From Ceratodon purpureus (Eukaryota > Streptophyta > Bryopsida > Pseudoditrichales > Ditrichaceae), in contig CM026428.1 in assembly GCA_014871385.1 (NCBI GenBank), positions 4,383,384-4,447,383 on the forward strand: a DNA stretch of 64,000 nt, written 5' to 3'. Under the pieces are notes generated by a model, which saw only the letters and a program-made list of their open reading frames with translations, made no database searches and was not told the origin of the DNA. Both the position numbers and the translations under genes were made by a program. Below are positions 23,325-34,342 of this stretch, one piece after another (position 1 is the stretch's first letter; each line of letters opens with the position of its first letter).

Positions 23325-23833
23325 AAAATAAAGACAAAATCTGTTGAATTTCAAAAGAAATTGTTTATTCAACATAATACCATCTGTTACATGTTCAACG
23401 TTACTTATTGACAGTGAGAATTCTACACATGTTACTAAGTGAAACATGAACTTATCACAATACGATTGAACAAGGGAGTCAGGGACCTGTAGAGAAATTT
23501 CGGTGACTGTAGACGGCCACATAAGTGCTATAATGGCCTTAGTAACTTGTTTACTCACTTCTCTGTGGCAACCACTGTTAACAGATGAAATACATGTCGT
23601 CCATGAAATTGAAAAATGGTCACTGGTTACTTCTATAGTTGATAACTAAATTGTATTCCTCCAAAACCACAAATGATTTGAGCATTCAAGGTGACACTTG
23701 ATTGTTGTTGATACAAACTAGACTTTGCAACAAAAGGCTGTAGAGTAACTTGGCCCTTGAAACAAACTTGTCAATATGTTGGTGACCCATACACAAAATT
23801 CTTTTGAAATTCAACAGATTTTGTCTTTATTTT
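23325..23833. mobile_element. Element with long terminal inverted repeats, unit 2 copy
   Basis: The unit 2 equivalent of 17074-17574, with the same arms (AAAATAAAGACAAAATCTGT and its reverse complement) and small internal indels, such as an extra GAGTCAG near 23475. Confidence 0.6.
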
Positions 23834-25251
23834 ATGTTTTTTGATATTTGAAAACATACTTATGCAAAAAACACACAGTTTAAAGAATGTAAAAATTTAA
23901 GGTTTATGAAGAAGAACGTTAAATGATGATAATAAAAATTAAAAATAATATTAATGAATAGAGGTGCAAATATTGTTTCTTATGAGTTCTTCATAAATAA
24001 TTGCTTATATTCTGTCCCTTAATGCTGCATGCATATTGATGGTTAAATATTTTAGTGGGAAATTGGATAATAGAAATCTGCAATTGTTACTTAAATAGAA
24101 TTCAACTTTTTTTTAATTTCACAAATTTCCACCAAAAATAAATAAATAAATAAAAATGATTAATGTTGTTGAGGTAATAATAAAGACTTGCAAAATTGGA
24201 GTATGACAATACAGTTATTATAGGAACCATAGGATATCTTTCATATAATATCAAAAAATAGAAGACAAATTTTTTTGGGGTAAATATAACAAAATATTGA
24301 ATTTATATTTCATTACATCATTGAAATAATTAAAACTCCTTATTTCAAAAAAGAAATTATGCTAGTTACATTCATTACATAATCGGAGTTCAAAATTTGT
24401 AGTTCAAATGACAAATTTGTAGCTTTTTGATAGTTTTCCTAAATTTTTATAAGTAAGATCTTGACTTCAAAATTATAATTGCAAATCCAAATGGCAATTT
24501 CATTTGGAACTATTTTCTTTTTTTGTTTATAGCATAAGAATGCATACATCTTCAATTCAATCTAGATCACTTTGTTTGATTTTGCGCCTAAGATTCTTTT
24601 CAATCCAATTTGTGTTTTAGAGTCATGGGGAGCTTACTAAGATGAAGTAGCAAAAATTAGTTTATTATGGTGTTAATTTTTATGAAAAGAAGGGTTTTAC
24701 TGTAAAGTAATAATTAATTGTATGGTTTTATTGGTGAATGGAGGATTTTTTGAGATTTCTTCATTGACAAACCTTGTTTTTCTTCAAATTCGGGTAGGAA
24801 ATTTTTATTTCATTTTAAAGATAACATTTTATTTCTTTCCTAATTGTAATGTATTCCAAATCAAAATCATACTCAAAATTACCATTTTATCCGAGGTGTA
24901 TATTACATGAGTTTAATGTAAAGGCATGCTTTGATGTTTGACAAAAACAAATTGCACAATGAACACCATATGTTTGTTATATTGAGACAAAATGAACATG
25001 TTGAGACTGTTTCCCTTCTAATTGCACCCAAAACGTGAGGAATAGTTGTTTAAGCTTTGGTTGAAACATTTGAATACTTTCATGTAGCATGGATAGTATA
25101 GATGAATTAAGAGCGGCATGCTCTACTTGTTCTCATGATTGTTCCAAGGATTCCAGAAAGCAGACATTTGCAAATTTATCAGTTGGAAAATTTACGAATT
25201 CAATTTTGTACTCACATCTTGATGCTAGGATAGAAAATCACGTACTTGGAC

Positions 25252-25535
25252 CAGGGTTGTTCATGGGACATAAGGACCGGACCGTCCGTCCGGTCCGCTC
25301 GTCCGTCCGTTAAGGGTCATATCCGGTCCATAAGAGAATATTCGAGCATATTCGAGCATATTTGAGCATATTCGAGCATATTTGAGCATATTTGAGCATA
25401 TTCGTGCATATTCGTGCATATTTGAGAAAAAATTAGGAATATTCATAGAATATGTCCGATTTTCACCCCGGACCGACCGGTCCGTCCGTCCGTGTCCGGA
25501 AATTTTGCCCATGTCCGTCCATTATGACAACCTTG
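25252..25535. mobile_element. hAT-like MITE (284 bp) inserted in unit 2
   Basis: Absent from unit 1. Ends are CAGGGTTGTTCAT and ATTATGACAACCTTG, imperfect inverted repeats of the CARGGTTGTCA type seen in hAT elements. The flanks ACTTGGAC (25244-25251) and ATTTGGAC (25536-25543) form an 8-bp target duplication with one mismatch. Internally it has inverted GTCCGTCC/GGACCGGAC-rich sub-ends and a minisatellite of a 10-bp unit (about 25327-25422). It has no coding capacity. Confidence 0.75.
25327..25422. repeat. 10-bp minisatellite inside the hAT-like MITE
   Basis: About nine head-to-tail copies of GAGCATATTC or GAGCATATTT, the last with GTGCATATTC. Copies are directly adjacent with no spacers, so this is not a CRISPR-type array. 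Confidence 0.85.
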
Positions 25536-25980
25536 ATTTGGACATCGTTATCATTTGGAAAATTTGCGAATTCAATTTTGTACTCACATCTCGATGCTAG
25601 GATAGAAAATCATATATTTGCCATTTGGACATCGAGCTCAGAATATGTTGAGTTGTGTAACACTGTAACCAAGCTGGAACAAGGTTCAGAAAGTTTCAGA
25701 GGTCATCCAACTATCATCTTCTTTTTACTGAGATTGTTTGGTAATTTATGTATGATATTTATAATGTGATACTTGATTGATAATAATGTGATACCTAGAT
25801 GAGATTCAGGTTGTGAACCGGAAAAATTTCTTAACCTCGTACATCAAATTGGTAATTTGGCACTTTCATTCAACTGACTTACATCTAATTGACTGAATGA
25901 GCTTTTTCCTCTTTCTTCATATTAATCCTTAAAGGCCTTTACCACGACATTGTGGTTGCGGCACTTCTCGACAAGTTATT

Positions 25981-26725
25981 GGGGGAGAACACAATAAAGT
26001 GGACCACAAAGTGCAACATGTGATCACTAGGAAGTGAATATGAAGTGTGCTGTTTTTCAAAGCTCAAAGCTGATTTTGAGCATTTTGGTGTAGTTTTTGA
26101 GCATTTCAGTCACTTTCTAGGGTGTCATAAGGTACCTTACACACATCTTTGTAAAAAGAACATCTTCAATTGAAACTTAATTTGACCACTAGTTCTAAAT
26201 CATGAAAATAAACTTTTCCAAAGTTTTAATTTCTTCATTTAGGGCCCTTTATTGTCTTTAGAAGATGTTTTTTTCCAATTTGAAAAACAATGTTCGGTGA
26301 AGAAAAACTCACTAAAAGTACCGCGGAAGTGACCCTCCTAAAAAACATCCTTGCGACACTTTTGGAACCCTAAACCAATTAATAAGTATATGAATTGACT
26401 ATTTTAGAATACCTCTTAAACATACAGAGGGGCCCCCTTCATCAAAAGTGATTTTAAGATAGTTTTTGATATTTTTCTAGCCACTTTTTCAAATGTTCAC
26501 ATTCACTTTGCTTGGATTTAAAGCCAGGCTCATACAATAACTTAAAAGTGTCTACTTTGCATGAAACATTTCCAAGTTGTACAAAAACAAGTTGAGAATC
26601 TATATTAGCAAAAACATTTGACTTCAACAACATTTTTCCCTCACTTTTGCACAATTTTAGCAAAAGGGCTGAAACTGACAAATAGTTAAGCACTTTTTTG
26701 GTACACTTTATTGTGCTTCTCCCCA
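25981..26725. mobile_element. 745-bp non-autonomous DNA element inserted in unit 2
   Basis: Unit 1 reads straight across this site (AAGCTATTCTAAGG). In unit 2 the inserted DNA starts GGGGGAGAACACAATAAAGTGG and ends with the near reverse complement GTACACTTTATTGTGCTTCTCCCCA. ATT is present on both sides (25978-25980 and 26726-26728) as a 3-bp target duplication. No transposase is encoded. The 3-bp duplication is compatible with PIF/Harbinger, but the terminal sequence does not settle it. Confidence 0.75.
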
Positions 26726-29325
26726 ATTCTAAGGTCTCACAATTTAAATATTTTCTCAAATTTTTATCACACATGGCTTTCATGAATAGCTTTTCAATGG
26801 CACAAATTTCAAAGCATTTGGAGTTATAATGCAAAAGTTATGAATTTTAGGAGAATCTGCTCCAAATTTGGGCAAGCCAATCAGAATCTCTCATTCTTTA
26901 GCCCAGTTGCATGTCATCCATAAAGGCAGAAAGAGACAAGACCACATTTCAAAGGGTGGGCAGTGGGCACCTGTAAAATAATGGGCCCAATATTTTTTCA
27001 CATTGATGACAATTTTCATGCCATATACATTTTCCATATAACTAACTCTTTCTATCTAGAGGGGTTCCCGAGTTGTCTTCATTCCTAATTGTTCTTCATC
27101 CAAATGATAGTTATCATCCATAACTCCCTTTGCATCCAAAATATTTTTTCCATCTACATAAACTTTTCACATCCAATGTTTATTTTCATTGAAAATTAAT
27201 GGATTTCATCCAATATCTATGGCGTCCATCCTCAAAACCATTGTTGTCAAAATTGGCATTTGAAATTAAAGGGAAATATACAATTTATACTTTAAAAATT
27301 TCTAAAAATATGAGTTTAACTCCAATCGCATTGAATTTTTTTGTGGTTTTTTCTCTCATTGACATGAACATATCTATTTTTGGATTTACAATCAAATTAA
27401 TCTTTTGGTAGTTTTACTTTTGGAGAGTACAAGGCATTTTTAAACACAACCCGTTTTACAACCAAGGTTATGTACAATCAAGGTTTTACAATCAAGGTTA
27501 TGTACTCCTTCTTTAGCCAGTGTTTGGCTCAAAGTTTGTAATCTTATACCTTACTATGGTACCTAGAAGAATTGATGATTTGCCATGAATCAAATGTATT
27601 TGCCCTTGTATTCTTTTCTAGCATCAAAACGTAGGCATACTTTCAAGACAGTGTCAAGAACATTTTTACAATGACTTCAAACCTTATGATTTTACAATCC
27701 CTACAGTGAATTGTGCTCAAATTTGGTATTCACCTTTTCAAATAAGCTAGATACAAGATCTTATGGTTACATATTCAATTTTAGTTTCAAATGAAAAATC
27801 AATTTCATCTTATAGATGATGGTGTATACTTGTACAAGATGAAACTGTACGATGATTCTAGTACCAAAGGTCATGGTGCATATTTCAATCAAGTCCTAAT
27901 TTCTTACCTTTAGGATTTTTCAATTCAGTCCCAAAACAACCCAACCTTGGATTCAAAAAGTTCCCGAAAATGTTCTGATTACGACCATGCCTCAAAAGTT
28001 GAGTGTTTTTCAACTTTCAAGAGTGCAATAAACGCACTATTTTCAAAATATAACCAAGTCTCATGAAAGCTAGGACCCTAGGTATAGGTTGGCCACTTGA
28101 TACTTTAAGGCTTGAAAATCTATAGAAAATTGTAGTAATACTCAAAAAATGTGTCTTTCTTTTCAAAATCTTTGCAGTAGCTTAATAGAGCATCCAAAAT
28201 GATTTACAGACTGTTTCTGTTACAAGCCTAAACACGCAAGCCTGAAATTGAGTCGAGATTATATGCACCACTACCAAGTTGGTCCTCCATTCATGGCCTT
28301 GTCCTTGCCTCTAAAATTCAACACTTCAAACAGGGGATGCTTTCTGATTCTGATATGACACCACTTGGTCCAAGAAGCAAGCAGTTTAGGAGCATAATAT
28401 ACACAACCCATTCGACAGCTGAGATGATGATCAGCAAGTCTGATGCCATATCATTCTTCTCATCGTTGAGATTGCTCCTCCGCAAATTAATACCCTTCTC
28501 GCCCTCAGTGAGGCCGACCCCAGATCAGAAGATCAACAACTCTCAGTGCACATTGGCAAGAATTTCCAAGACTAGTTAATTCTAATACCTAGAATAATTT
28601 AGTGGATATCAACATGCAGCAGTTGAGGCGGATTATCTAGAATGTTCATTCCTCGTCACATGAGCCAATTACTTGAACGAGTACTGCGAAAACTCAGAAA
28701 GGCCGCCCGGATACATTGCAAATGGAGGTATGATCTCTAATCCGGTGAGAAGAATCCGCTCTGTGAGATTCAACAGGCCGACTTAAGATTAGTCTTGTCA
28801 ACAGCCCATCGTGCAATAGCTACACATTCCAAGTGGTTTTTACTGAAAATTTAGATACTGCCGTAGAAATGACCGAACCAGATTTACGAAATCTTAACCC
28901 CCTGGTATGTCAAACATCTCAAAACTGTTTCTTGAACATGGAGCTACTGTCCAAAAAAGTCTAGCAGTCATTGGCTTACTGCTGCTGCTGGTTGATGCCG
29001 ACACAAAATTATCGAACATGATTCTGCCTCGAAGTGATCCCGATCCAAACAGACCCACATGCCCGACCACTGCCAAGACACATGATTCCGCACCTTTCGA
29101 TCAGAAGACGTGAGAATCTCAATGTTAGACTATCATCTAAGCAGAGTGAGTCGACTAACGCACGTCGAAGCAGTACTGAGTCTTTCAAAACAACTGCTTC
29201 ACGAGCATTCAACCAAATGTGTGACCAGCATCCACCGCCAAGAAAATTCGTCAATTATGGAGAAGCTGTCAACACACAGGGCAACACACACACACATTCC
29301 CGTTAGCACGTAACACAGACTTGGA

Positions 29326-29478
29326 GAATGTTCTAGATCCGGAAGCCATCTAGAATCATGAAGAATAGCTTGCTTAGAGGACACTCTAGAGCAAAATGAG
29401 GTAAAGTAAGTACAAAACTAGAAAAAGTGGAACCAAACTTGTCTACCAAGGAAACTTTGCTATGAACATGTATATAAA
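29326..29478 (+). promoter_or_regulatory. Promoter of array gene copy 3: HSE-like motif and TATA box
   Basis: The same GAATGTTCTAGAT block and TATATAAA (29471-29478) as in copies 1 and 2. Confidence 0.55.
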
Positions 29479-29659
29479 GCCTCTTTCAATTCTCCATTCC
29501 ACCATTCTCTCATGCTCACAACTCCTCTCTCTCATGCTCTCTCTTGCTCTCTTGCTCTCTTGCGGCTCTCTTGCTTTGTGTGTTTCAACTTCCTTCTCCC
29601 AGCTCCTTCGTAATTCCCATTAATTCCAATTTCAATTTCACATTCGAATTCTCGAAGCT

Positions 29660-29932
29660 ATGGCTCCTCGCACAGCAGCAGCTGCAGCAGCAGATAAGGA
29701 GAAGGAGGCGAAGAAGCGGGTGTTTCTCAAGATCCCTGAACCGCTTGCAATGGACTTCATCCGACGCCCCACACCAAATGCGTTGCCTGTCAAAAAAGAG
29801 GAGAAATCCGTGCACAAGCGCTTGGCGCTGAAGCTCTTCCACCTGAAGAAGAAGAGTAGGTTGGAGTCGGTGCAAGACCGCCACTCCAAGATGGTGTGCA
29901 AAAAGAATCAGATGCAGCAGCAGCATCATTAA
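29660..29932 (+). CDS. Small basic protein of unknown function, array copy 3
   Basis: The third copy of the 90-codon gene, with an identical predicted protein. Its leader has the length of copy 1 but the GCGGCTC variant of copy 2. All promoter elements are present, so all three copies may be expressed. Confidence 0.6.
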   Translation: MAPRTAAAAAADKEKEAKKRVFLKIPEPLAMDFIRRPTPNALPVKKEEKSVHKRLALKLFHLKKKSRLESVQDRHSKMVCKKNQMQQQHH

Positions 29933-30662
29933 TTGAACTCGAAACTGTGCCGGGATGCATTCGGGATGAGGCACAGATCTAATTAACGTGATTCAGTCTA
30001 AGCTTGAAGCTGATGACCATCTGTAAATAAGTGAATGGTGGTCCCGAGTAGAGTACCCGGATGCTCGATCAATTTCCGAATACGAAGCCATCTCTGAACT
30101 GTATGCTCGGACAGTGGACTGGGCAGCTTTTGGCATTCTTTAACGATCAAGATATTAAGCAGATTTTGATGCACCTTGTGCATATTACGCATGCATTCTG
30201 AGATATGAGGAACCAGAAGTGAGCTGGAAGCATGATTTGGAGCTTTGCAAAGTTGGTTCTGATTACTTCTGGAATATTGCGCCTGCTGCTCCACCGTTGA
30301 ATCAAACCAAATCTTCACCAAGGATGACAACGTGAACTGCTTGTCACCTGCACTGTGCACATGAAGACTGTAGCTTAGTTTACTTCGTACAACATGAAGG
30401 AAACAATTACATACAGCCTAGAGCTGGACCAGCAATAGTATTGCAGCTGGCATGTTCAAATTATTGTGGGCATATATTATTTACAGTCTCTTGAAGTCTA
30501 TGATAAATTAAAGAAAGTCACGTTGCAGATGTTTACCATCTTCTGGCTCACTGGTGTTATATGCACTCAATATTGTGTAACTGATTTTGGATGTTCACAA
30601 GGGCATTATCATGGTCAGGTTGATATATGCAGGCTTGGAATTATGAGTTGAAGCTCGTCCAA

Positions 30663-31153
30663 AAAATAAAGACAAAATCTGTTGAACTTCAAAAGAAATT
30701 GTATATTCAACATATCCTCTGTTACATGTTCAACGTTACTTATTGACAGTGAGAATTCTATAAATGTTACTTAGTGAAACATGAACTTAACACAATACGA
30801 TTTAACAAGGGACCTGTAGAGAAATTTCCACTGTAGACGGCCACATAAGTGCTATAATGGCCTTAGTAACTTGTTTACTCACTTCTCTGTGGCAACCACC
30901 ATAAACGGATGAAATACATGTCGTCGATGAAATTGAACAATGGTCACTGGTTACTTCTATAGTTGATAACTAAATTGTATTCCTCCAAAACCACAAATGA
31001 TTTGAGCATTCAAGGTGACACTTGATTGTTGTTGATGCAAGCTAGACTTTGCAACAAAAGGCTGTAGAGTAACTTGGCCCTTGAAGCAAACTTGTCAATA
31101 TGTTGGTCCATACACAAAATTCTTTTGAAATTCAAAGATTTTGTCTTTATTTT
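30663..31153. mobile_element. Element with long terminal inverted repeats, unit 3 copy
   Basis: The unit 3 equivalent of 17074-17574, slightly shorter and more diverged (for example TTGAACTTC in the left arm and TTCAAAGATT in the right arm). Confidence 0.55.
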
Positions 31154-31379
31154 ATGTTTTTTGATATTTGAAGATATACTTATGCAAAAAGTATATAATT
31201 TAAAGAATGTAATAATTTAAGGTTTATGAAGAAGAATGTTAAATGATAATAATAAATATTGAAATTTAATATAAATGAATAGAGGTGCAAATTATACTTA
31301 AAAGCAATATTGAGGAACTGAAGGAAACAACATAAAACAGAGTTGGTAGTGGGAGTCAGATTCCTAGTGAGAAAGTCTA

Positions 31380-31660
31380 ATGTAACTTCAGCTGAAGGAA
31401 GTTATTCTCTTCGACTTTCACATAGGAAATGCCCAACCGATTGATCTCTTCACAATATACCTGGCTTGACCTTGTTAAAGCACTAGCTATGTCAATCTCC
31501 CAGAACTCACAGCCACGAAGACATTTTTTATATTTATCACCACGAAAGACATGCATATCCAAACCGACATCATCTCCGTGGTCCTCATATTGGATTTTCG
31601 TAGCCTTATGTGCAGCAGAAATGTGAATGTGAATGTGCAGTGGAAATTTGAATTGCTGTT
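31380..31660 (-). pseudogene. Possible C-terminal exon of an unidentified gene
   Basis: A minus-strand frame of about 90 codons runs from a good acceptor-like TAACAG (about 31660) to a TAG at about 31380. It has protein-like composition, for example GLDMHVFRGDKYKKC and FWEIDIASALTRSSQVY. I do not recognise it and could not find upstream exons. It begins about 90 bp beyond the array breakpoint, so it may be the remains of a gene cut by the rearrangement. Confidence 0.3.
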
Positions 31661-32895
31661 ACTGATTTCAGGAAGAGTCGGTCTGAAAGCCCGACTGCAG
31701 AGTATAGATTGTTCTGCATTGAATGGACAAAGTCTGACATTAAGTAGACCAAATGGATTGACATGAACGTACTTCTGTGAATTTTTGGCGCAGCAGGAAC
31801 TTGGCCACTCGTGCTAGGTCAGCATTGCTACCATCTGACTGCAGGGGTGCATTCAATGCATCAACTCAAAAGAGCTCCAAAGCTATCGAGTGTGTCATGT
31901 GACGGTGATCAGGACGGCGTCATTACGAAGACATACAAGTCAAGATGGGCTGGCACTGACATATGTTTGTTGTTCTCATGCGAAGTGACTGTAAACTAAA
32001 GTTTAGGAATGCTATAATTGATTCAACTGCTGCAAAGTATAACCTGAAATTTTTGTTCTGTATCACAGAAACCTATGATCATGCCAAGTCTAGTTTTCAT
32101 TTTGCAAGTTCGAATCTCAGTCGTGATCGGCATGCTCCAAGCAAGAAACTGATAAATTTTGTGGAAACAAATGTATCAATCCAGGAGCCCATACATAAAT
32201 GTGCACGATTTTAGTCACTCAAGAACACAAATCAGTTCCAAAACCTCAGATCCACCATGCACATGAAAATCTCTTCACCAAACTTGCGACTTATATATTC
32301 AGCTCAATTCAAAAGCAAATAGCGCATACATCCTTCTCTACTTGGGTTGAGCCCCAATGTCAACAATTTCTACCGCATTAACCAACAGCTACACAGACCG
32401 GCCCTGCACTTCCAAAACAGATACCGGCACGTCTGTGTCATACTCTCCCTTACTGAGAAGGATACTGCAAGGAGAGCAGCTTATGATAGTTAACATACTC
32501 CAAGACTAACTTATTCTCGCTAGCTAATCAAAACTCAGATAGTGGCGTAGCTCTGGAATAACACCCAAGGCATGCTAGAAGCCATGATACCGATCGCCTT
32601 ATAGCATTGCCTGTTGATTGGGTACACTAGTGATGGTAGGTCCAGCGCCCTGCCTGCAGCTTGTAAGAATCCTTCACTCTGATATCTTCAAAGTCCACCT
32701 GAAAAAAATCAAATAGATTGGAACTGAGTTAAGAATACTCCGAATCAGATATGGCTAAAATTCAATGGTGTGGGTCGAAATGAGTAACTGTGCTAAATGA
32801 AATAAATTATGCTGCACTTGGTAATGGTCTGATCAATACTTGAAAAAGAATGCTACGCCATTGCGTGTACCTGCTGCTAATTAGTGATTTTGTGC
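31661..32895. other. Intergenic region right of the array
   Basis: Only short frames without recognisable similarity. It includes the 3' flank of the minus-strand glycine-rich protein gene. Confidence 0.4.
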
Positions 32896-34266
32896 TTATG
32901 GAGGATGTGAACCACCGCCTCCTCCACCTCCACCCCCTCCGCCACCGCCACCACCTCCTCCGCCACCACCTCCACCACCTCCTCCACCACCACCTCCTCC
33001 TCCACCGCCACCACCACCACCCCCTCCGCCGCCTCCACCTCCGCCTCCACCGCCGCCCCCTCGAGGAGGATTGGGAGGATTCCGCCTGCCTCCACCCCAA
33101 CCCCACCGATTGCCATTGCCATTCCCTCTCTGATCATTTCCTCCACCGCCACCTCCTCCGCCACCTCCTCCAGCTGAAACAATCACCAAACACACATCTT
33201 AGCACGATGTAGCTAACCTGACAAATGTTGTCTCACCTACATTCACAATCCTCAGAAATCTATATTGTCCTGAAACTACACCATCAACATCATGCTAGTC
33301 GAAAGATGCCCAAAGCACCAGTTGACAAAGCATCGTCTACGAAGAAATGGAATTGTAATGTGCATGGCACTACATCCGAAGTAGGTCACATTTTGAGCTG
33401 CCAAAATTGGCACTGCTCAAAATGCAGCCATTGTTCTCATTGTGTGCGCGAGGTTGTACCTGTCGTGTGAGCAAGCTTCTGGCCGCCTACAACACCATCT
33501 GTCTTGGCCCAGCCATCTCCACCGCCGCCGCCACCTCCACCACCACCTCCTCCACCACCTCCTCCGCCACCTCCTCCCCCTCCGCCGCCTCCACCTCCAC
33601 CACCGCCGCCTCCACCTCCACTGCCACCATTACCTCCACCACCACCGCCCCGGCCACCACCACGGCCTCCCCGACCCCCTCCCCGGCAATTGCATGTGGA
33701 ACGCCCATTGGAGCCTCCTCCACCGCCGCCGCCGCCTCCCCCACCTCCATATCCAGGCCTCCCAGGTGATCCATTGCCTCGACATGAGCATCCCTTCTTC
33801 CTCCCGGCCACCGGTGTCCCATACTTCTGGCTTCCGATTCCATCTTCACCCACAGTCTCCACCTGCAATGTCCACATTAGTACTCCAAAATTCTCAAAAA
33901 TTCTCCAAAACCTTTCCATGTTTGCTAGATGTTTAAGTGACATAAAAGCAAAATTGGATTGGTAAATGGATCAACATGTACCTCAAGGACGCCTCGTCTC
34001 AGCTCCACAATGTCGGAGACCAGTGCATCTGCAGCTTCGACTGTCGACTCGACGGCTGCATCGTCCTCGGTTTGGAAGCTGGAGGAGTATTTCTTCCATA
34101 GCTTGGAAGTCGTCTCCAGTGTGGACTCCTCCTGCATGAGCTGCTCTCCATGACTGAGAACAGGGAGCAGAAACGCTTGAGCAGACAGAAGCACCAACGT
34201 CACCGAGAGAAGGCTGAGCCTCGCCATGGCACCTGCTCCACTGACTACAGCACCGCTAGTACCCAT
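32896..34266 (-). CDS. Secreted glycine-rich (cell-wall type) protein, 3 exons
   Basis: Inferred exons on the minus strand: 34266-33982, 33862-33460 and 33173-32896, with GT-AG junctions in phase, giving 321 codons. A hydrophobic signal peptide (LSLLSVTLVLLSAQAFLLPV) predicts secretion. Then comes an acidic/Ser-rich helical region, followed by a small cysteine motif pair (GCSCRG and CNCRGG) flanking a Gly run, then two very long glycine tracts with Arg/Asn islands, ending SHPP. Glycine-rich proteins of this kind are structural or regulatory components of plant cell walls; the exact role is unknown. The first ATG after the TATA box is used; the ATG at 34227 would give a cleaner signal peptide. 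The proline-rich frames on the opposite strand are shadows. Confidence 0.8.
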
Positions 34267-34335
34267 CTTTGCTGAGCACTAGTATTGCTCAGCTTGGAAG
34301 TGAGACTGTTTGATTCAAGGATGCTGGGGGCAAGC

Positions 34336-34342
34336 ATTTATA
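34336..34342 (-). promoter_or_regulatory. TATA box of the glycine-rich protein gene
   Basis: TATAAAT on the minus strand, about 70 bp upstream of the first ATG. It implies a leader of roughly 40 bp. Confidence 0.6.

Larger units (their letters stand above)
20881..28222 (+). repeat. Tandem array unit 2 (7,342 bp)
   Basis: The second direct unit. It is 1.1 kb longer than unit 1, mainly because of two insertions (25252-25535 and 25981-26725) and a local duplication of about 90 bp around the first of these. At its left end it differs from units 1 and 3: it lacks a few bases near 21040 and reads GATTATATTATGC where they read GATTATATGC. Its 3' gene-flank matches unit 3 rather than unit 1. Confidence 0.95.
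28223..31292 (+). repeat. Tandem array unit 3, truncated (3.07 kb)
   Basis: The third direct unit. It follows unit 1 at its 5' end (CAAGCCTAAACACG, GATTATATGC, AAGCAAGCAGTTTAGG) but unit 2 in its 3' gene flank (AAGCAGATTTTGATG, AAGTGAGCTGGAAGC), so it is a mosaic. Homology stops at GAGGTGCAAAT (about 31292), just after the inverted-repeat element, and the 3-kb spacer is missing. Confidence 0.95.

Noticed and set aside
25327-25422. CRISPR-like short repeats
   Set aside because: Units of 10 bp are directly adjacent without spacers, inside a eukaryotic MITE.
26454-26834. 126-codon minus frame in unit 2
   Set aside because: It crosses the right end of an inserted DNA element, so it is a chance fusion of element and spacer sequence.
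33504-33965. Plus-strand proline-rich (extensin-like) frame
   Set aside because: It is the antisense shadow of the glycine tracts. The minus strand has a signal peptide, splice sites and a TATA box.
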